Assembly: GCF_027922005.1 (NCBI RefSeq)
Contig: NZ_BSEV01000015.1
Coordinates: 1-64,000, forward strand
Length of the DNA stretch: 64,000 nucleotides
Reading direction: 5' to 3'
Origin: Streptosporangium carneum
GTDB taxonomy: Bacteria; Actinomycetota; Actinomycetes; Streptosporangiales; Streptosporangiaceae
Part shown: positions 17,905 through 26,519 of the stretch, in pieces
Layout of the letters: every line of letters starts with the position of its first letter
How positions within the stretch are numbered: the first letter of the stretch is position 1
Notes under the pieces: generated by a model
Seen by the model: only the letters and a program-made list of their open reading frames with translations
Databases searched by the model: none
Told to the model about the DNA's origin: nothing
Translations under genes and position numbers: made by a program

Positions 17905-18812
17905 CCTCCGATGGGAGACGGCTGCTGCAGGCCGAACTCCTGCCAGCCGCGCCGCTCGGCGTACTCGTTGTAGACCCCGCCGCAGCGCGCCCGCAGCGGG
18001 CAGCCGTCACAGGGCGGCCCGAACGCGCGCATCTGCGTGTCCATGAACGCGTCGTAGTCGTCGAGGACCTTCCCCTGGTACATCATGCGGATCGAGCGCG
18101 TCCCGTCCTCGATGGCCAGCTTCTCGTGCGGGGCGACCACGCACAGCGGGAAGCCCTCCAGCGTCAGCCGCGCCGGAGACTGGGCCATCATCTCGATGAC
18201 GGGAAGCAGGTGCCGCCGCGTCTCCGCGACCGTGGGCGCCTGCATGTCGAGGGCGAAGAAACCGCTGCCCACCGGATGCAGGTTGGAGATGTTGACATGG
18301 TCGACCCCCAGGTCGACGCAGAGGCGGCAGATGTCCATCAGACGCCCCATGTTCATTCGCGTGATGACGGTGTTGGTCCGTACGGCCACGCCCGCCCGCT
18401 TGGCGTTGCGGATCCCCTCGATGGTCTCGTCGAATCCGCCGGGGGTCTGGGTCAGGCAGTCCTGGATGACCGAGGTCGACCCGTGGAGGGAGACCACGAA
18501 CAGCTCGACCCCGTGATCGGCGAGACGGTTGGTGAAGTCGGCGTCCTTCAGCCTGCGCGCGTTCGTCTGGATCTCCACGCGCGGGTACTCCAGCAGCCGG
18601 ATGGCGCGCAGCAGCTCGAACAGGCGGGGGTGGATCGTCGGCTCCCCGCCGTGGAGGTTGACCGACGTGTAGCCCTGCCCCGCGTTCTCCGCGAGGAAGC
18701 GAACCAGGTCGCCGTACTCCACGCTGTCGGTCTTCGCCAGAGGCGAGCCGACGACGCAGAAACCGCACTTCTCGTTGCACAGGTCGGTGATGTGCATGCT
18801 CAGCTGTTTCAT
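17901..18812 (-). CDS. Radical SAM/SPASM-like enzyme
   Basis: 303 residues from the ATG at 18812, chosen for GAGG five bases upstream; a GTG two codons earlier is possible. The radical SAM motif CNEKCGFC is at the N-terminus and NLHGGEPTIHP is the GGE motif. A C-terminal Cys set (CDGCPLRARCGG) probably binds an auxiliary cluster. It is not closely similar to the three radical SAM proteins ending in ACC/CxxC, so the pathway carries different chemistries. It overlaps the pyruvyltransferase start by 4 nt. Substrate unknown: peptide or sugar are both possible. Confidence 0.86.
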   Translation of the reverse strand: MKQLSMHITDLCNEKCGFCVVGSPLAKTDSVEYGDLVRFLAENAGQGYTSVNLHGGEPTIHPRLFELLRAIRLLEYPRVEIQTNARRLKDADFTNRLADHGVELFVVSLHGSTSVIQDCLTQTPGGFDETIEGIRNAKRAGVAVRTNTVITRMNMGRLMDICRLCVDLGVDHVNISNLHPVGSGFFALDMQAPTVAETRRHLLPVIEMMAQSPARLTLEGFPLCVVAPHEKLAIEDGTRSIRMMYQGKVLDDYDAFMDTQMRAFGPPCDGCPLRARCGGVYNEYAERRGWQEFGLQQPSPIGG

Positions 18813-18819
18813 CGTCACC

Positions 18820-20073
18820 TCACAACACCAGGCCCACGCGCCGCGCCGCCGAGGCGAAGACCTCGGGCGTGGCGGGATGGGCGGTCAACGTCTCCAGATA
18901 CGCGGCCCGGTTGCGTGCCAGGTCGTCCTGGACTCCCCGGTCGTAGAGCACTCCGTGCAGCGCCGACAGCACGGCGGGCTCGTCGAGCAGTTCGGCGTGG
19001 GCGAACGTCGACAGGTAGGGGTTTCCCGCGACGACCGGATCGAGGAAGCTGTGGAACCCGAGGGGCCACATCCGGAACGGGTACATGGGGAGCGTCCGCG
19101 ACAGCCACGAGCGCACATCCTCGGAGAGGCCGCCCAGCTCCGCCTCGACCTGGTCGATGTCCGGTTTCTCCGGTACGTCGAACCGGTTGGTGAGCACGAC
19201 CCCCGGGATGTCGGACAGCACGGCCCTGGCCAGGGTCGTGGCCCCCAGGTTGAGCGTCAGCACCAGGTCGACCGAGCCCAGCAGCACGTTGAACCGGTTC
19301 GGCGAACACGCGGGGATGACATGGGCGCGGTCCGTCAGCGCCTCGAGCACCGGCGGTACGCTTCCGACCAGGATGAACCGGGCGCTGGGCGGCAGCTGCC
19401 GCAGGTAGTGCACCAGCAGCTCGGGAACCTGCTCGGCCATCCGGTCGCCGTTGTCGTCGGCGTACTTGTCCTGCTGCCAGCCGGCCACGGCCAGCAGCAC
19501 CATCCGGTCCTCCCGCTCTATGCCGAACGTCTCGCGCAGGTGCGCCCGGGTGCGCCTGCTGACCCGTTCGTTGCCCTCCCAGAGACGGAATGGGAAGGTC
19601 TGCGGGCCCTGGTCGAGGTGGCACACGGGCACCGGGCGCAGGTGCGCGGGCATGTCCAGGATCCGCCGGTTGACCGGCATCGCCTTGCCGTGGAAGACGT
19701 CGACGGAGAAGGCGGTGTTCGCCCACTCCCAGATGTCGATCGGGATGATCGGCAGGTTGTACCTGTCGATGAACCACGGGTCGAGGCCGTAACGCTTGGG
19801 GAAGATCCCGCAGAAGGTGAAGTAGTCCGACAGGACGATCGCCTCGGGGCGGAAGGAGGAGACCACGTCGTCCACGATCAGCGCGGCGAAGCCGCCCATC
19901 GAGCGGTCGAGCACCGTGTACGGGAACCCGCTGCCGCGCAGCAGCTTCTCCGACATCGGCTCGATGACGAAGTGACACTCGATGCCCGCGGGCCTGAGCT
20001 GGCGCGCCAGCGACATCCCGATCAGCGTCTCGCCGTACCCGGCGCTGCTCATGGCGAAGAAGAGGAGTCTCAC
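18820..20073 (-). CDS. Glycosyltransferase-like (GT-B fold) protein
   Basis: 417 residues. The N-terminus MRLLFFAMSSAGYGETLIGM resembles the first Rossmann strand and loop of GT-B enzymes (MurG/UGT type). The C-terminal half has a second nucleotide-binding pattern (RFILVGSVPPVLEAL, LVLTLNLGATTLARAVLSDI). It probably transfers a sugar from an activated nucleotide, but a canonical UGT signature is not evident, so the family assignment is tentative. The GTG start overlaps the nucleotidyltransferase stop by 4 nt, tying it to sugar activation. Confidence 0.6.
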   Translation of the reverse strand: MRLLFFAMSSAGYGETLIGMSLARQLRPAGIECHFVIEPMSEKLLRGSGFPYTVLDRSMGGFAALIVDDVVSSFRPEAIVLSDYFTFCGIFPKRYGLDPWFIDRYNLPIIPIDIWEWANTAFSVDVFHGKAMPVNRRILDMPAHLRPVPVCHLDQGPQTFPFRLWEGNERVSRRTRAHLRETFGIEREDRMVLLAVAGWQQDKYADDNGDRMAEQVPELLVHYLRQLPPSARFILVGSVPPVLEALTDRAHVIPACSPNRFNVLLGSVDLVLTLNLGATTLARAVLSDIPGVVLTNRFDVPEKPDIDQVEAELGGLSEDVRSWLSRTLPMYPFRMWPLGFHSFLDPVVAGNPYLSTFAHAELLDEPAVLSALHGVLYDRGVQDDLARNRAAYLETLTAHPATPEVFASAARRVGLVL

Positions 20074-20837
20074 GGGCGCACCGCCAGCAGAGAGGGGCCG
20101 TCGAGGGACCTGCGGACGCCGAGCGGGGTGCCGACGTCCTGGAAGGATCCGTCCGCGAACTCGACGGCGGCGACCCGCAGGCCACGACGGACCGCGAGGT
20201 CGAAGTAGTGACCCAGGACCGGCTCGCCCGAGGTGTCCTGGCGTAGCTCCTCGTGCAGGAGTGAGGCGAAGCCGTCCCCCCAGATCGCCGCCCCCCAGGT
20301 GTTCATGACCGGCGGGTCCGCCGGCTTGTCGAACACCCGGTGCACCCGGTCGCCGTGCAGCACGACGGGCCCGAGCCTGTGCGCGTCCCGCGTGGGGAAG
20401 ACCGCGAGCGCGAGGTCCGCGCCCGTCTCCTCGTAGACGCCGCGCAGCCTGCCGAGCGCGTCGGACGGAGTGAAGATCGTGTCGGGCATCACGAACACGA
20501 CGTCGCGCTTCTCCGTCCAGCCCCGGGCGAGGTCGAGGGCGTGGGCCAGCCCCCGCGCCTCCTCCTGGAAGAGGTAGGCGACGTCGACGCCGAGATGGCG
20601 TCCGTCCCCGATGTAGCTGACCACCTCCAGCTTCCAGGGGGCGACCACCAGGACCGCGCGCCCGACGCCCGCGCGGGCCAGCGACTCCAGCGCGTACTCG
20701 GCGACGGGACGCAGCCTGGCGCCGCCGTCCGCGGGCTCGTAGACGATGGGCAGCAGCTCCTTCGGATAGCGCAGCGGAGCCATCCGGGTGCCGCGCCCCG
20801 CGGCGGGCACGAGTCCGACGAAGTCCCTGCTCGTCAC
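20070..20837 (-). CDS. Sugar-1-phosphate nucleotidyltransferase
   Basis: 255 residues. The nucleotide-binding signature GLVPAAGRGTRMAPLRYPKE is at the N-terminus and FVMPDTIFTPSDA supplies the metal-binding Asp region. It resembles UTP-glucose-1-phosphate uridylyltransferases and dTDP-glucose synthases (GalU/RmlA fold). It would make an NDP-sugar for the adjacent glycosyltransferase-like protein. It is coupled at both ends (GTGA overlaps at 20834-20837 and 20070-20073). Some relatives are fused or standalone in RiPP clusters and activate other phosphates, so the true substrate is open. Confidence 0.85.
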   Translation of the reverse strand: MTSRDFVGLVPAAGRGTRMAPLRYPKELLPIVYEPADGGARLRPVAEYALESLARAGVGRAVLVVAPWKLEVVSYIGDGRHLGVDVAYLFQEEARGLAHALDLARGWTEKRDVVFVMPDTIFTPSDALGRLRGVYEETGADLALAVFPTRDAHRLGPVVLHGDRVHRVFDKPADPPVMNTWGAAIWGDGFASLLHEELRQDTSGEPVLGHYFDLAVRRGLRVAAVEFADGSFQDVGTPLGVRRSLDGPSLLAVRP

Positions 20838-21970
20838 ATGCCGCTCCTCACTGGTTGGGGGACGGGTTGGGGGCCGGTGGGTCGGGGGTCGGCCGGCTGG
20901 GGACCGGCGGGGCGGGGGCTGATCGCCGGGGAGCCGACGGGCTGGGACGCGACGGGCTGGGACGCCGGACGGGAGGCGCCGGGAAGCTCGCCGAACCTGA
21001 CCGCCCTGATGGCGTCGATCAGCTCACGCTGGAACGGGTCCGCCGCGATCTCGCGCAGCCTGGCCCGCCCGTCGAGGGAACGGAGCATCTTGTAGCAGAG
21101 ATCGCAGCCGTTGGTGAAGGTCGTCCCGCCGAAGAGCTTGCGCACCGCGGGGGAGGAGGCCACCATGCGCGCCACGCCCTGCGGGCCGTACACGCGCAGG
21201 AACTGGTACTCGTAGTTGGCGTCCGCGTCGGCGAGGATCTCCTGGAACGACTTCTCGTGCAGGTTGCCTAGGAAGTAGGCGAGGTCGGAGAGACGGACGT
21301 ACGCTCCGGCCTTGCCGATGTGGCAGGCGGACAGGTCCCCGTTCGGGTTGATCAGCGGAGTCTCCAGATAACAGGAGGAGGAGAAGTGCTCCGGATCGGG
21401 GGGCAGGCCCACCTGGTGGGCGGTCTTGATGAACGGGGTGGGGATGACCCGGTCGACGTGCACCCTGACCCGGTCCTCGAACCGCCGGTACATCCCGCGG
21501 ATCTGCTCCTCCTCGTGGTCCTCCGCGACGGTGATGCAGAGGCTGATCTCCGGAATCTCCCTGGCGAGCGCCCCCTCGATGACGTTCATCACGTACTGGG
21601 CGGGGACGCGTTCCTGGTGGTAGACGTCGGTGCTCAGGTAGAGCCGGGTGAGGCCGGGCAGCTGCCCGAGGATCTTGTCGACCGCGGCGCGGGAACGTCC
21701 CCAGAAACTGCTGGTGAACACGCATATCCTGGGCTTGCCGGGGTGCCCGGCGGCGGCCCTGACCCCGGACTTGAGCATCCGGAATCGTTGGAAGGGCTCG
21801 CCGCCGGTAAAGATGATCTCCGGGATGCCGCTGTCACATGCCTGTGCCACCCAGCGTCCGATCTCCTCCGCCGTCGGCTGGCGGTCCCGCGTCGAGCCGG
21901 TGAAACCGCAGTGACTGCAGCCGACAGTGCAGATCTCGGTGACGCTGACCAGGATCGAGTTGTAGTACAC
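20834..21970 (-). CDS. Radical SAM enzyme with SPASM-like tail, next to 75-aa precursor
   Basis: 378 residues from the GTG at 21970, preceded by AGGGGG four bases away. The radical SAM motif is CTVGCSHC and the GGE motif is IIFTGGEPFQRF. The C-terminal Cys set is SSCYLETPLINPNGDLSACH followed by CDLC, like the enzymes at 8166 and 22505. The last ~45 residues are a Pro/Gln-rich low-complexity tail of repeats such as ASQPV and GPQP, matching tandem DNA repetition at 20850-20960. The gene follows the 75-aa precursor by 19 nt, so that peptide is the expected substrate. Confidence 0.88.
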   Translation of the reverse strand: MYYNSILVSVTEICTVGCSHCGFTGSTRDRQPTAEEIGRWVAQACDSGIPEIIFTGGEPFQRFRMLKSGVRAAAGHPGKPRICVFTSSFWGRSRAAVDKILGQLPGLTRLYLSTDVYHQERVPAQYVMNVIEGALAREIPEISLCITVAEDHEEEQIRGMYRRFEDRVRVHVDRVIPTPFIKTAHQVGLPPDPEHFSSSCYLETPLINPNGDLSACHIGKAGAYVRLSDLAYFLGNLHEKSFQEILADADANYEYQFLRVYGPQGVARMVASSPAVRKLFGGTTFTNGCDLCYKMLRSLDGRARLREIAADPFQRELIDAIRAVRFGELPGASRPASQPVASQPVGSPAISPRPAGPQPADPRPTGPQPVPQPVRSGM

Positions 21971-21989
21971 GACACCCCCTGGATCGGGT

Positions 21990-22217
21990 TTAGTAGTAAC
22001 TGCCGCCGGGCTCGCGGTCCTTGATGACCGTGTGCGCCTCGACGGCAGGCCTGAGCAGCCCGGCGCCCGCCAGCTCCTTGATCTGGTCGATGTGCTCGGC
22101 GCCGAGGTTGTACTCGGTCGCGACCGACTCCGGGTCGCTGAGCAGCTGCTCGGCGAACAGCGGGTCGGAGGCCGCGCGTTGCACGAGGTCACGTACGCGT
22201 GGAGACGACTCGCTCAT
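21990..22217 (-). CDS. Candidate RiPP precursor peptide, 75 aa, C-terminal GGSYY
   Basis: Start chosen at the ATG at 22217 because GGGAGGG lies just upstream; an ATG ten codons earlier would include that site. Residues ~10-50 form a helical leader of the kind seen in LigA/nitrile-hydratase-like leaders (ASDPLFAEQLLSDPESVATE). The tail runs KDREPGGSYY to the stop. The two terminal Tyr are the likely modification site, recalling mycofactocin (VY) and other Tyr-ended precursors. It resembles, from memory, the 'Franean1_4349' group of predicted RiPPs, which I could not check. It is the first gene of a seven-gene operon with three radical SAM enzymes. Confidence 0.75.
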   Translation of the reverse strand: MSESSPRVRDLVQRAASDPLFAEQLLSDPESVATEYNLGAEHIDQIKELAGAGLLRPAVEAHTVIKDREPGGSYY

Positions 22218-22239
22218 AGGCCCTCCCATGGGGTGGATG

Positions 22240-22263
22240 GTGTGCACCCATCGGGATGCACAC
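22240..22263. promoter_or_regulatory. Inverted repeat GTGTGCA-N10-TGCACAC
   Basis: A perfect 7-bp inverted repeat with a 10-nt spacer, centred about 35 bp upstream of the precursor start. Its spacing and position suit a dimeric regulator controlling the right operon. Confidence 0.5.
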
Positions 22264-22371
22264 GATCAAGGTATGAAGCGGGTCATCCGGGAACCACCGC
22301 CTCGCATGCGTATTCCGGGCAGGGCTCCGGGAGGAGACCGGCCAGGCCGACGGCCGACCGCCGCCGACCGT

Positions 22372-22401
22372 ATGGCCTAGACGATCGGTCGGATGGCCTA
22401 G
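22372..22401. promoter_or_regulatory. Direct repeat ATGGCCTAG x2, 21 bp apart
   Basis: Two copies (22372-22380, 22393-22401) are spaced exactly two helical turns apart in the divergent region between the precursor operon and the radical SAM gene at 22505. SARP activators typically bind such in-phase direct repeats, though usually 11 or 22 bp apart. Confidence 0.45.
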
Positions 22402-22504
22402 GCGTTCACCGGCGACGGCGTAGCCGGGTGCGACGACACAAGGCCGTGTTCCGGGCGGCGAACGGGCCGGTGCCGGACGGCGTGCGGCGGCGTATGGTCT
22501 GGGC

Positions 22505-23488
22505 ATGCTCAGATTCGCCGAGCTCGAGGCTCTGCGGCGCGAACGCGGCAGGTCGGCGCTGCTGTTCGTCACCGACCGCTGTCCGGTCGGGTGCGCCCAC
22601 TGCTCGGTCGACTCCCGTCCCGACGGTCCCCGGATCACCGACTACCCGCTCTTCGAGGAGATGGTCGAGGGGCTCTGCTCGGACGACGCGCTGCGGGTGG
22701 TCGGCGTCTCCGGCGGCGAGCCTTTCGTGGAGCGCCGCGGGCTCACCTACGCCGCCCGGCGGATCAACGAGTCGGGCAAGGCGCTCGTGCCCTACACCAG
22801 CGGTCACTGGGGAGCCGGTGGAAGGCCGCCGGAGTGGATCCGCGAGGTTCTGCGCCTGTCCGCCTGCGTCGTCCTCGGCGTCGACGCCCACCACACGAGC
22901 CCGCCGCGCGCCGTGGTGGCGGCCCTCTGCGCCGTCGCCGCGGAGGGCGCGTGGATCGTCGCCCAGGTGCTGGACGACCCGGCCCAGGTCGAGGCCGCGG
23001 AAGCCCTCCTTGAGGAGGCGCTGGGCGAGGGCTGGCGGGACCTGGCCGAGGTCAACCCGGTCCTGCCGCTGCCGTACGGCCGCGCCTCCGGCCTGTTCCC
23101 CGAGAGTCGCCGCGTGCCCGGTGCGAGCCTCGGGCGGTGCGCGATCGTGAACTCCCCGACGGTGCGCTACGACGGACGGATATCGGCCTGCTGCGACGAG
23201 AAGGTCATCATGGGGGCGGGGCCGTCCGACCTGCACCGCCTGGCCCGTGACCGAGAGGGGGCGCGCGAGGCGCTCGCCGACCTGGCCGCCGATCCCCTCC
23301 TCACCGTGCTGGGCTCGCACGGCGCGCAGGCGCTCACGGCGCTGCCCCGTTACCGTGACCTCGCCGACCACGGCTTCTCCGGCATCTGCGGGCTGTGCTG
23401 GCGCATGCTCAGGCGAGCCGCGGGGGAGCGGGAGGCGGTGTTGCGCGCGCTGGCGTCCCTGCCGGGGGCCACGGGCGGTGAGTCCTGA
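22505..23488 (+). CDS. Radical SAM enzyme (third ACC/CxxC type), divergent from precursor operon
   Basis: 327 residues. The radical SAM motif CPVGCAHC and GGE motif VGVSGGEPFVERR are near the N-terminus. The C-terminal half has a Cys (GRCAIVNSP), DGRISACCDEK, then CGLC, the same auxiliary-site layout as the proteins at 8166 and 20834. It is a lone plus-strand gene whose 5' end faces the 75-aa precursor operon, so the two are probably co-regulated from the shared 287-bp region. It may add a second modification to that peptide. Confidence 0.85.
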   Translation: MLRFAELEALRRERGRSALLFVTDRCPVGCAHCSVDSRPDGPRITDYPLFEEMVEGLCSDDALRVVGVSGGEPFVERRGLTYAARRINESGKALVPYTSGHWGAGGRPPEWIREVLRLSACVVLGVDAHHTSPPRAVVAALCAVAAEGAWIVAQVLDDPAQVEAAEALLEEALGEGWRDLAEVNPVLPLPYGRASGLFPESRRVPGASLGRCAIVNSPTVRYDGRISACCDEKVIMGAGPSDLHRLARDREGAREALADLAADPLLTVLGSHGAQALTALPRYRDLADHGFSGICGLCWRMLRRAAGEREAVLRALASLPGATGGES

Positions 23489-23611
23489 ATCACCCTGGGT
23501 GGGAGGCGTTCGGGGGGCGCTCATCTCGTGTTCAGCGCTGATTCCCCTGAGCCTCCTATCGTCGGCGGGGCCGCGGCAGAAAAGCACTCCGACCCCCCAG
23601 GAGGTTCGCCG

Positions 23612-24766
23612 ATGCAACGCCGTACGTTCCTGCGCGCCTCGGTGCTCGGTGCGAGCACCGTCGCCTTCACCGGAAGCCTCTGGCACAGCGCCCTGGCCGC
23701 GCCCGCCCAGAACGCCACCGGCCCCTACGGTTCCCTGCTGGCCGCCGACGCCAACGGCATCCAGCTGCCCAGCGGCTTCACCAGCCAGGTCGTCGCCCGC
23801 TCCACGCAGGCGGTCCCGGGCACCTCGTACATCTGGCACAGCGCGCCGGACGGCGGCGCCTGCTTCGCCGACGGCAGCGGCTGGATCTACGTGTCGAACT
23901 CCGAGGTGAACCCCGGCGGCGGCGCCTCGGCGATCCGGTTCGACTCCGGCGGCTCCGTCGTCTCCGCCTCCTCCATCCTGTCCGGAACCCGGCAGAACTG
24001 CGCGGGAGGCGCGACGCCGTGGAACACCTGGCTGTCCTGTGAGGAGGTCAGCCTGGGCTTCGTCTACGAGACCTATCCGTTCGGGGGGACGGCGGTGCAG
24101 CGGCCCGCGATGGGCCGCTTCAAGCACGAGGCGGCCGCGGCGGACCCCGTCCGTCAGGTGATCTACCTGACGGAGGACGAGACCAACGGCAGGTTCTACC
24201 GTTTCATCCCCACCACGTGGGGCAACCTGTCGTCCGGGACCCTTCAGGTGCTCGTGGCGGGCTCCGCCACCTCGGGATCGTTCACCTGGGCGAACGTCCC
24301 CGACCCCGACGGTTCCCCGACCGCGACCCGCAGCCAGGTCTCCGGGTCCAAGTCGTTCAACGGCGGCGAGGGCTGCCACTACGCCGACGACACGGTCTGG
24401 TTCACCACCAAGGGCGACAACCGGGTCTGGCAGATCAACCTGCTGAACAACACCTACGAGCTCGCCTACGACGACAGCCTCGTCAGCCCCGGCACCGCCC
24501 CGCTGACCGGGGTGGACAACATCACCGGCTCCACCTTCGGGGATCTCTACGTCGCCGAGGACGGCGGCAACATGGAGATCTGCCTGATCACCCCCGACGA
24601 CAAGATCTCGGTCTTCCTGCGGATCAACGGGCAGAGCTCCTCGGAGATCACCGGTCCCGCCTTCAACCCGGCGGGCAACCGGCTCTACTTCTCCTCGCAG
24701 CGGGGCACCACGGGCTCCTCCTCCGGGGGGATCACCTACTGCGTGAGCGGCCCCTTCCGCACCTGA
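23612..24766 (+). CDS. PhoX-family (DUF839) alkaline phosphatase-like protein, Tat-exported
   Basis: 384 residues from the ATG at 23612, with AGGAGG upstream. The N-terminus MQRRTFLRASVLGAS is a twin-arginine signal. Motifs such as GGATPWNTWLSCEE, FKHEAAAADP, YLTEDE and FNGGEGCHYADDTVWFTT match PhoX/DUF839 beta-propeller proteins, which bind calcium/iron and hydrolyse phosphate monoesters. It is shorter than classical PhoX (~450-690 aa) and may be a non-phosphatase relative. It has its own promoter region and faces a strong terminator, so it is not obviously part of the RiPP operon. Confidence 0.75.
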   Translation: MQRRTFLRASVLGASTVAFTGSLWHSALAAPAQNATGPYGSLLAADANGIQLPSGFTSQVVARSTQAVPGTSYIWHSAPDGGACFADGSGWIYVSNSEVNPGGGASAIRFDSGGSVVSASSILSGTRQNCAGGATPWNTWLSCEEVSLGFVYETYPFGGTAVQRPAMGRFKHEAAAADPVRQVIYLTEDETNGRFYRFIPTTWGNLSSGTLQVLVAGSATSGSFTWANVPDPDGSPTATRSQVSGSKSFNGGEGCHYADDTVWFTTKGDNRVWQINLLNNTYELAYDDSLVSPGTAPLTGVDNITGSTFGDLYVAEDGGNMEICLITPDDKISVFLRINGQSSSEITGPAFNPAGNRLYFSSQRGTTGSSSGGITYCVSGPFRT

Positions 24767-24775
24767 CGGCCCTCG

Positions 24776-24834
24776 CGCCCCCGGGCATCCCGCTCCGCGC
24801 CCGACGACCGGCCGGCGCGGAGCGTCCGGGGGCG
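24776..24834. terminator. Bidirectional hairpin terminator
   Basis: Two nested complementary arm pairs (CGCCCCCGG with CCGGGGGCG; GCTCCGCGCC with GGCGCGGAGC) form a long GC stem between the convergent phosphatase and alcohol dehydrogenase genes. Confidence 0.8.
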
Positions 24835-24837
24835 GGA

Positions 24838-25851
24838 TCACCTGACAAGCACGGCGGCCCCTTCGACGCGGTCGGCGGCCAGGTCGCTCAGCGCCTGGTC
24901 CGCCGCGTCGAAGGGGTAGGCGACCGTCGTGACCTCCGGCGGGTGGGCCGAGGCCTGGTCGAGGTACGCCCGGCCGTCGGCGCGGGTGTTGGCGGTGACG
25001 CTGCGCAGCGTCCGCTCCTGGAACAGGTGACGCCGGTAGTTCAGCACCGGGATGTCGCTGAGGTGGATGCCCGCGACGGCGAGGGTGCCGCCCCGGTCCA
25101 GGGCCTCCAGCGCGACCGGCACCAGCTCTCCGACGGGCGCGAACAGGATCGAGGCGTCCAGCGGCTCCGGAGGCGCGTCCGCCGCGTCCTGCGCGGAGGA
25201 CGCCCCGAGCCTCATGGCCAGCTCGCGTGCCCGGGCGGAGCGGGTCATGACGTGCACGGCCGCGCCCTGGGCGACGGCGAGCTGGGCGGTCAGGTGGGCC
25301 GACGCGCCGAAGCCGTAGACGCCGAGGCGGCCGCCCGGGGGCAGGTCGCAGCGGAGCAGGGCGCGGTATCCGATGATCCCGGCGCACAGCAGCGGGGCCA
25401 GCCTCTCCGCGGGCGTCTCCTCGGGAACCGGATAGACGTACTCCTCGCGGGCGGTGAGGTAGCCGGCGTAGCCGCCGTCGGCGTCCCAGCCGGTGTAGGC
25501 CGACAGGGGGCAGAGGTTCTCCGCGCCCCTGAGGCAGTGACGGCAGCGCCCGCAGGTCGAGCGGAGCCAGGCCACGCCGACACGGGCGCCGGGTTCGAGC
25601 CGTACCGCGTCCTGGCCGCGTGCCACCACCCGCCCGACGGCTTCGTGACCCGGCACGGTTCTCGGGCGTCTGGGGGGCAGGTCGCCCTCGGCGAGGTGGA
25701 GGTCGGTCCGGCAGACGGCGCACGCCTCGACCTCGATCAGCACCTCGCCGGGGCCGGGGGCGGGGACCGGGAGCCGGACCCGCTCGAGGGGACGCGAGGC
25801 CACCGGCCCCGGGCGGGCCACCACCCAGGCGTCCATCTCCCCGAGGTTCAC
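24838..25851 (-). CDS. Zinc-dependent alcohol dehydrogenase (AdhP-like)
   Basis: 337 residues. The start is taken as the GTG at 25851, which overlaps the upstream stop (GTGA). Catalytic zinc ligands are Cys in [10 protein letters not shown], His-Glu in VPGHEAVG and a late Cys in [12 protein letters not shown]. The structural zinc set is [15 protein letters not shown]. The Rossmann motif is [16 protein letters not shown]. It oxidises alcohols or reduces aldehydes with NAD(P). The operon partner is an XRE/flavin-binding stress-type protein. The [15 protein letters not shown] form is common in actinobacterial stress-regulon dehydrogenases. Confidence 0.9.
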   Translation of the reverse strand: MNLGEMDAWVVARPGPVASRPLERVRLPVPAPGPGEVLIEVEACAVCRTDLHLAEGDLPPRRPRTVPGHEAVGRVVARGQDAVRLEPGARVGVAWLRSTCGRCRHCLRGAENLCPLSAYTGWDADGGYAGYLTAREEYVYPVPEETPAERLAPLLCAGIIGYRALLRCDLPPGGRLGVYGFGASAHLTAQLAVAQGAAVHVMTRSARARELAMRLGASSAQDAADAPPEPLDASILFAPVGELVPVALEALDRGGTLAVAGIHLSDIPVLNYRRHLFQERTLRSVTANTRADGRAYLDQASAHPPEVTTVAYPFDAADQALSDLAADRVEGAAVLVR

Positions 25852-26519
25852 GGTGCGTTCCTGATCCGCCGTCCGGTGATCTCCACGGCGACGATCCTGA
25901 TGTACAGGTCGCGCTCGCCGCCCGCCCACGGCAGGACGCCCGAGGCGACGGCCGAGGCGCGCTCGTCCGCTGTGACGTGGTGGGCGCCGCCGCGCACCAG
26001 CACGCTCCAGCCCTCGCGGTTGACCTCGTCGATCCTGTCGACCTCGAACGCGATCTTGAACTCGACGCCCCGGACGCCGGTGCGCAGGTTCTCGTCCAGC
26101 GGGCCGCCGAAGGAGGTACGGAAGATCACCGCACCGTCCCGCACCACGTAGTTGACGGGCAGGATCGCCGGTCCGCCCGGCTCGTCGAAGGCCACCCTGC
26201 CGACGCCGCCCGGGGAGACGAGCCGCAGGCACTCGTCGGCGTCCAGCTTCTCGAGGTGGGGGTGGGCGCCGGGAAGGCCGCGTCCCGGCGGCAGGTCGAC
26301 CAGCCCGCCGAGCAGTTCGTCGACCCCGGTCCCCAGGGCCGCGGCCAGACGTCTGACCGTCTCCGCGGTCGGGGAGGCGGGGGTCTCCTCCAGGTATCCG
26401 AGGTAGCCGGGGTCGATGTCCGCCTGAGCCGCGAGCTGCTCGCGGCTCAGGCCCAGCCTCTCGCGCCGGTCCGCCACCCGGCGGCCCAGGTCGCCGGGGG
26501 CCGTCATGCGTTCTGCCAT
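25848..26519 (-). CDS. XRE helix-turn-helix fused to pyridoxamine 5'-phosphate oxidase-like flavin-binding domain
   Basis: 223 residues with AGGAG before the ATG at 26519. Residues ~10-70 are an XRE-type HTH ([20 protein letters not shown]). Residues ~85-220 form a split-barrel flavin/PNPOx-like domain ([34 protein letters not shown]). Such fusions are common in actinobacteria and are thought to act as redox or F420/FMN-responsive regulators. It is coupled to the alcohol dehydrogenase gene by a 4-nt overlap and may autoregulate the pair. Confidence 0.86.
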   Translation of the reverse strand: MAERMTAPGDLGRRVADRRERLGLSREQLAAQADIDPGYLGYLEETPASPTAETVRRLAAALGTGVDELLGGLVDLPPGRGLPGAHPHLEKLDADECLRLVSPGGVGRVAFDEPGGPAILPVNYVVRDGAVIFRTSFGGPLDENLRTGVRGVEFKIAFEVDRIDEVNREGWSVLVRGGAHHVTADERASAVASGVLPWAGGERDLYIRIVAVEITGRRIRNAP

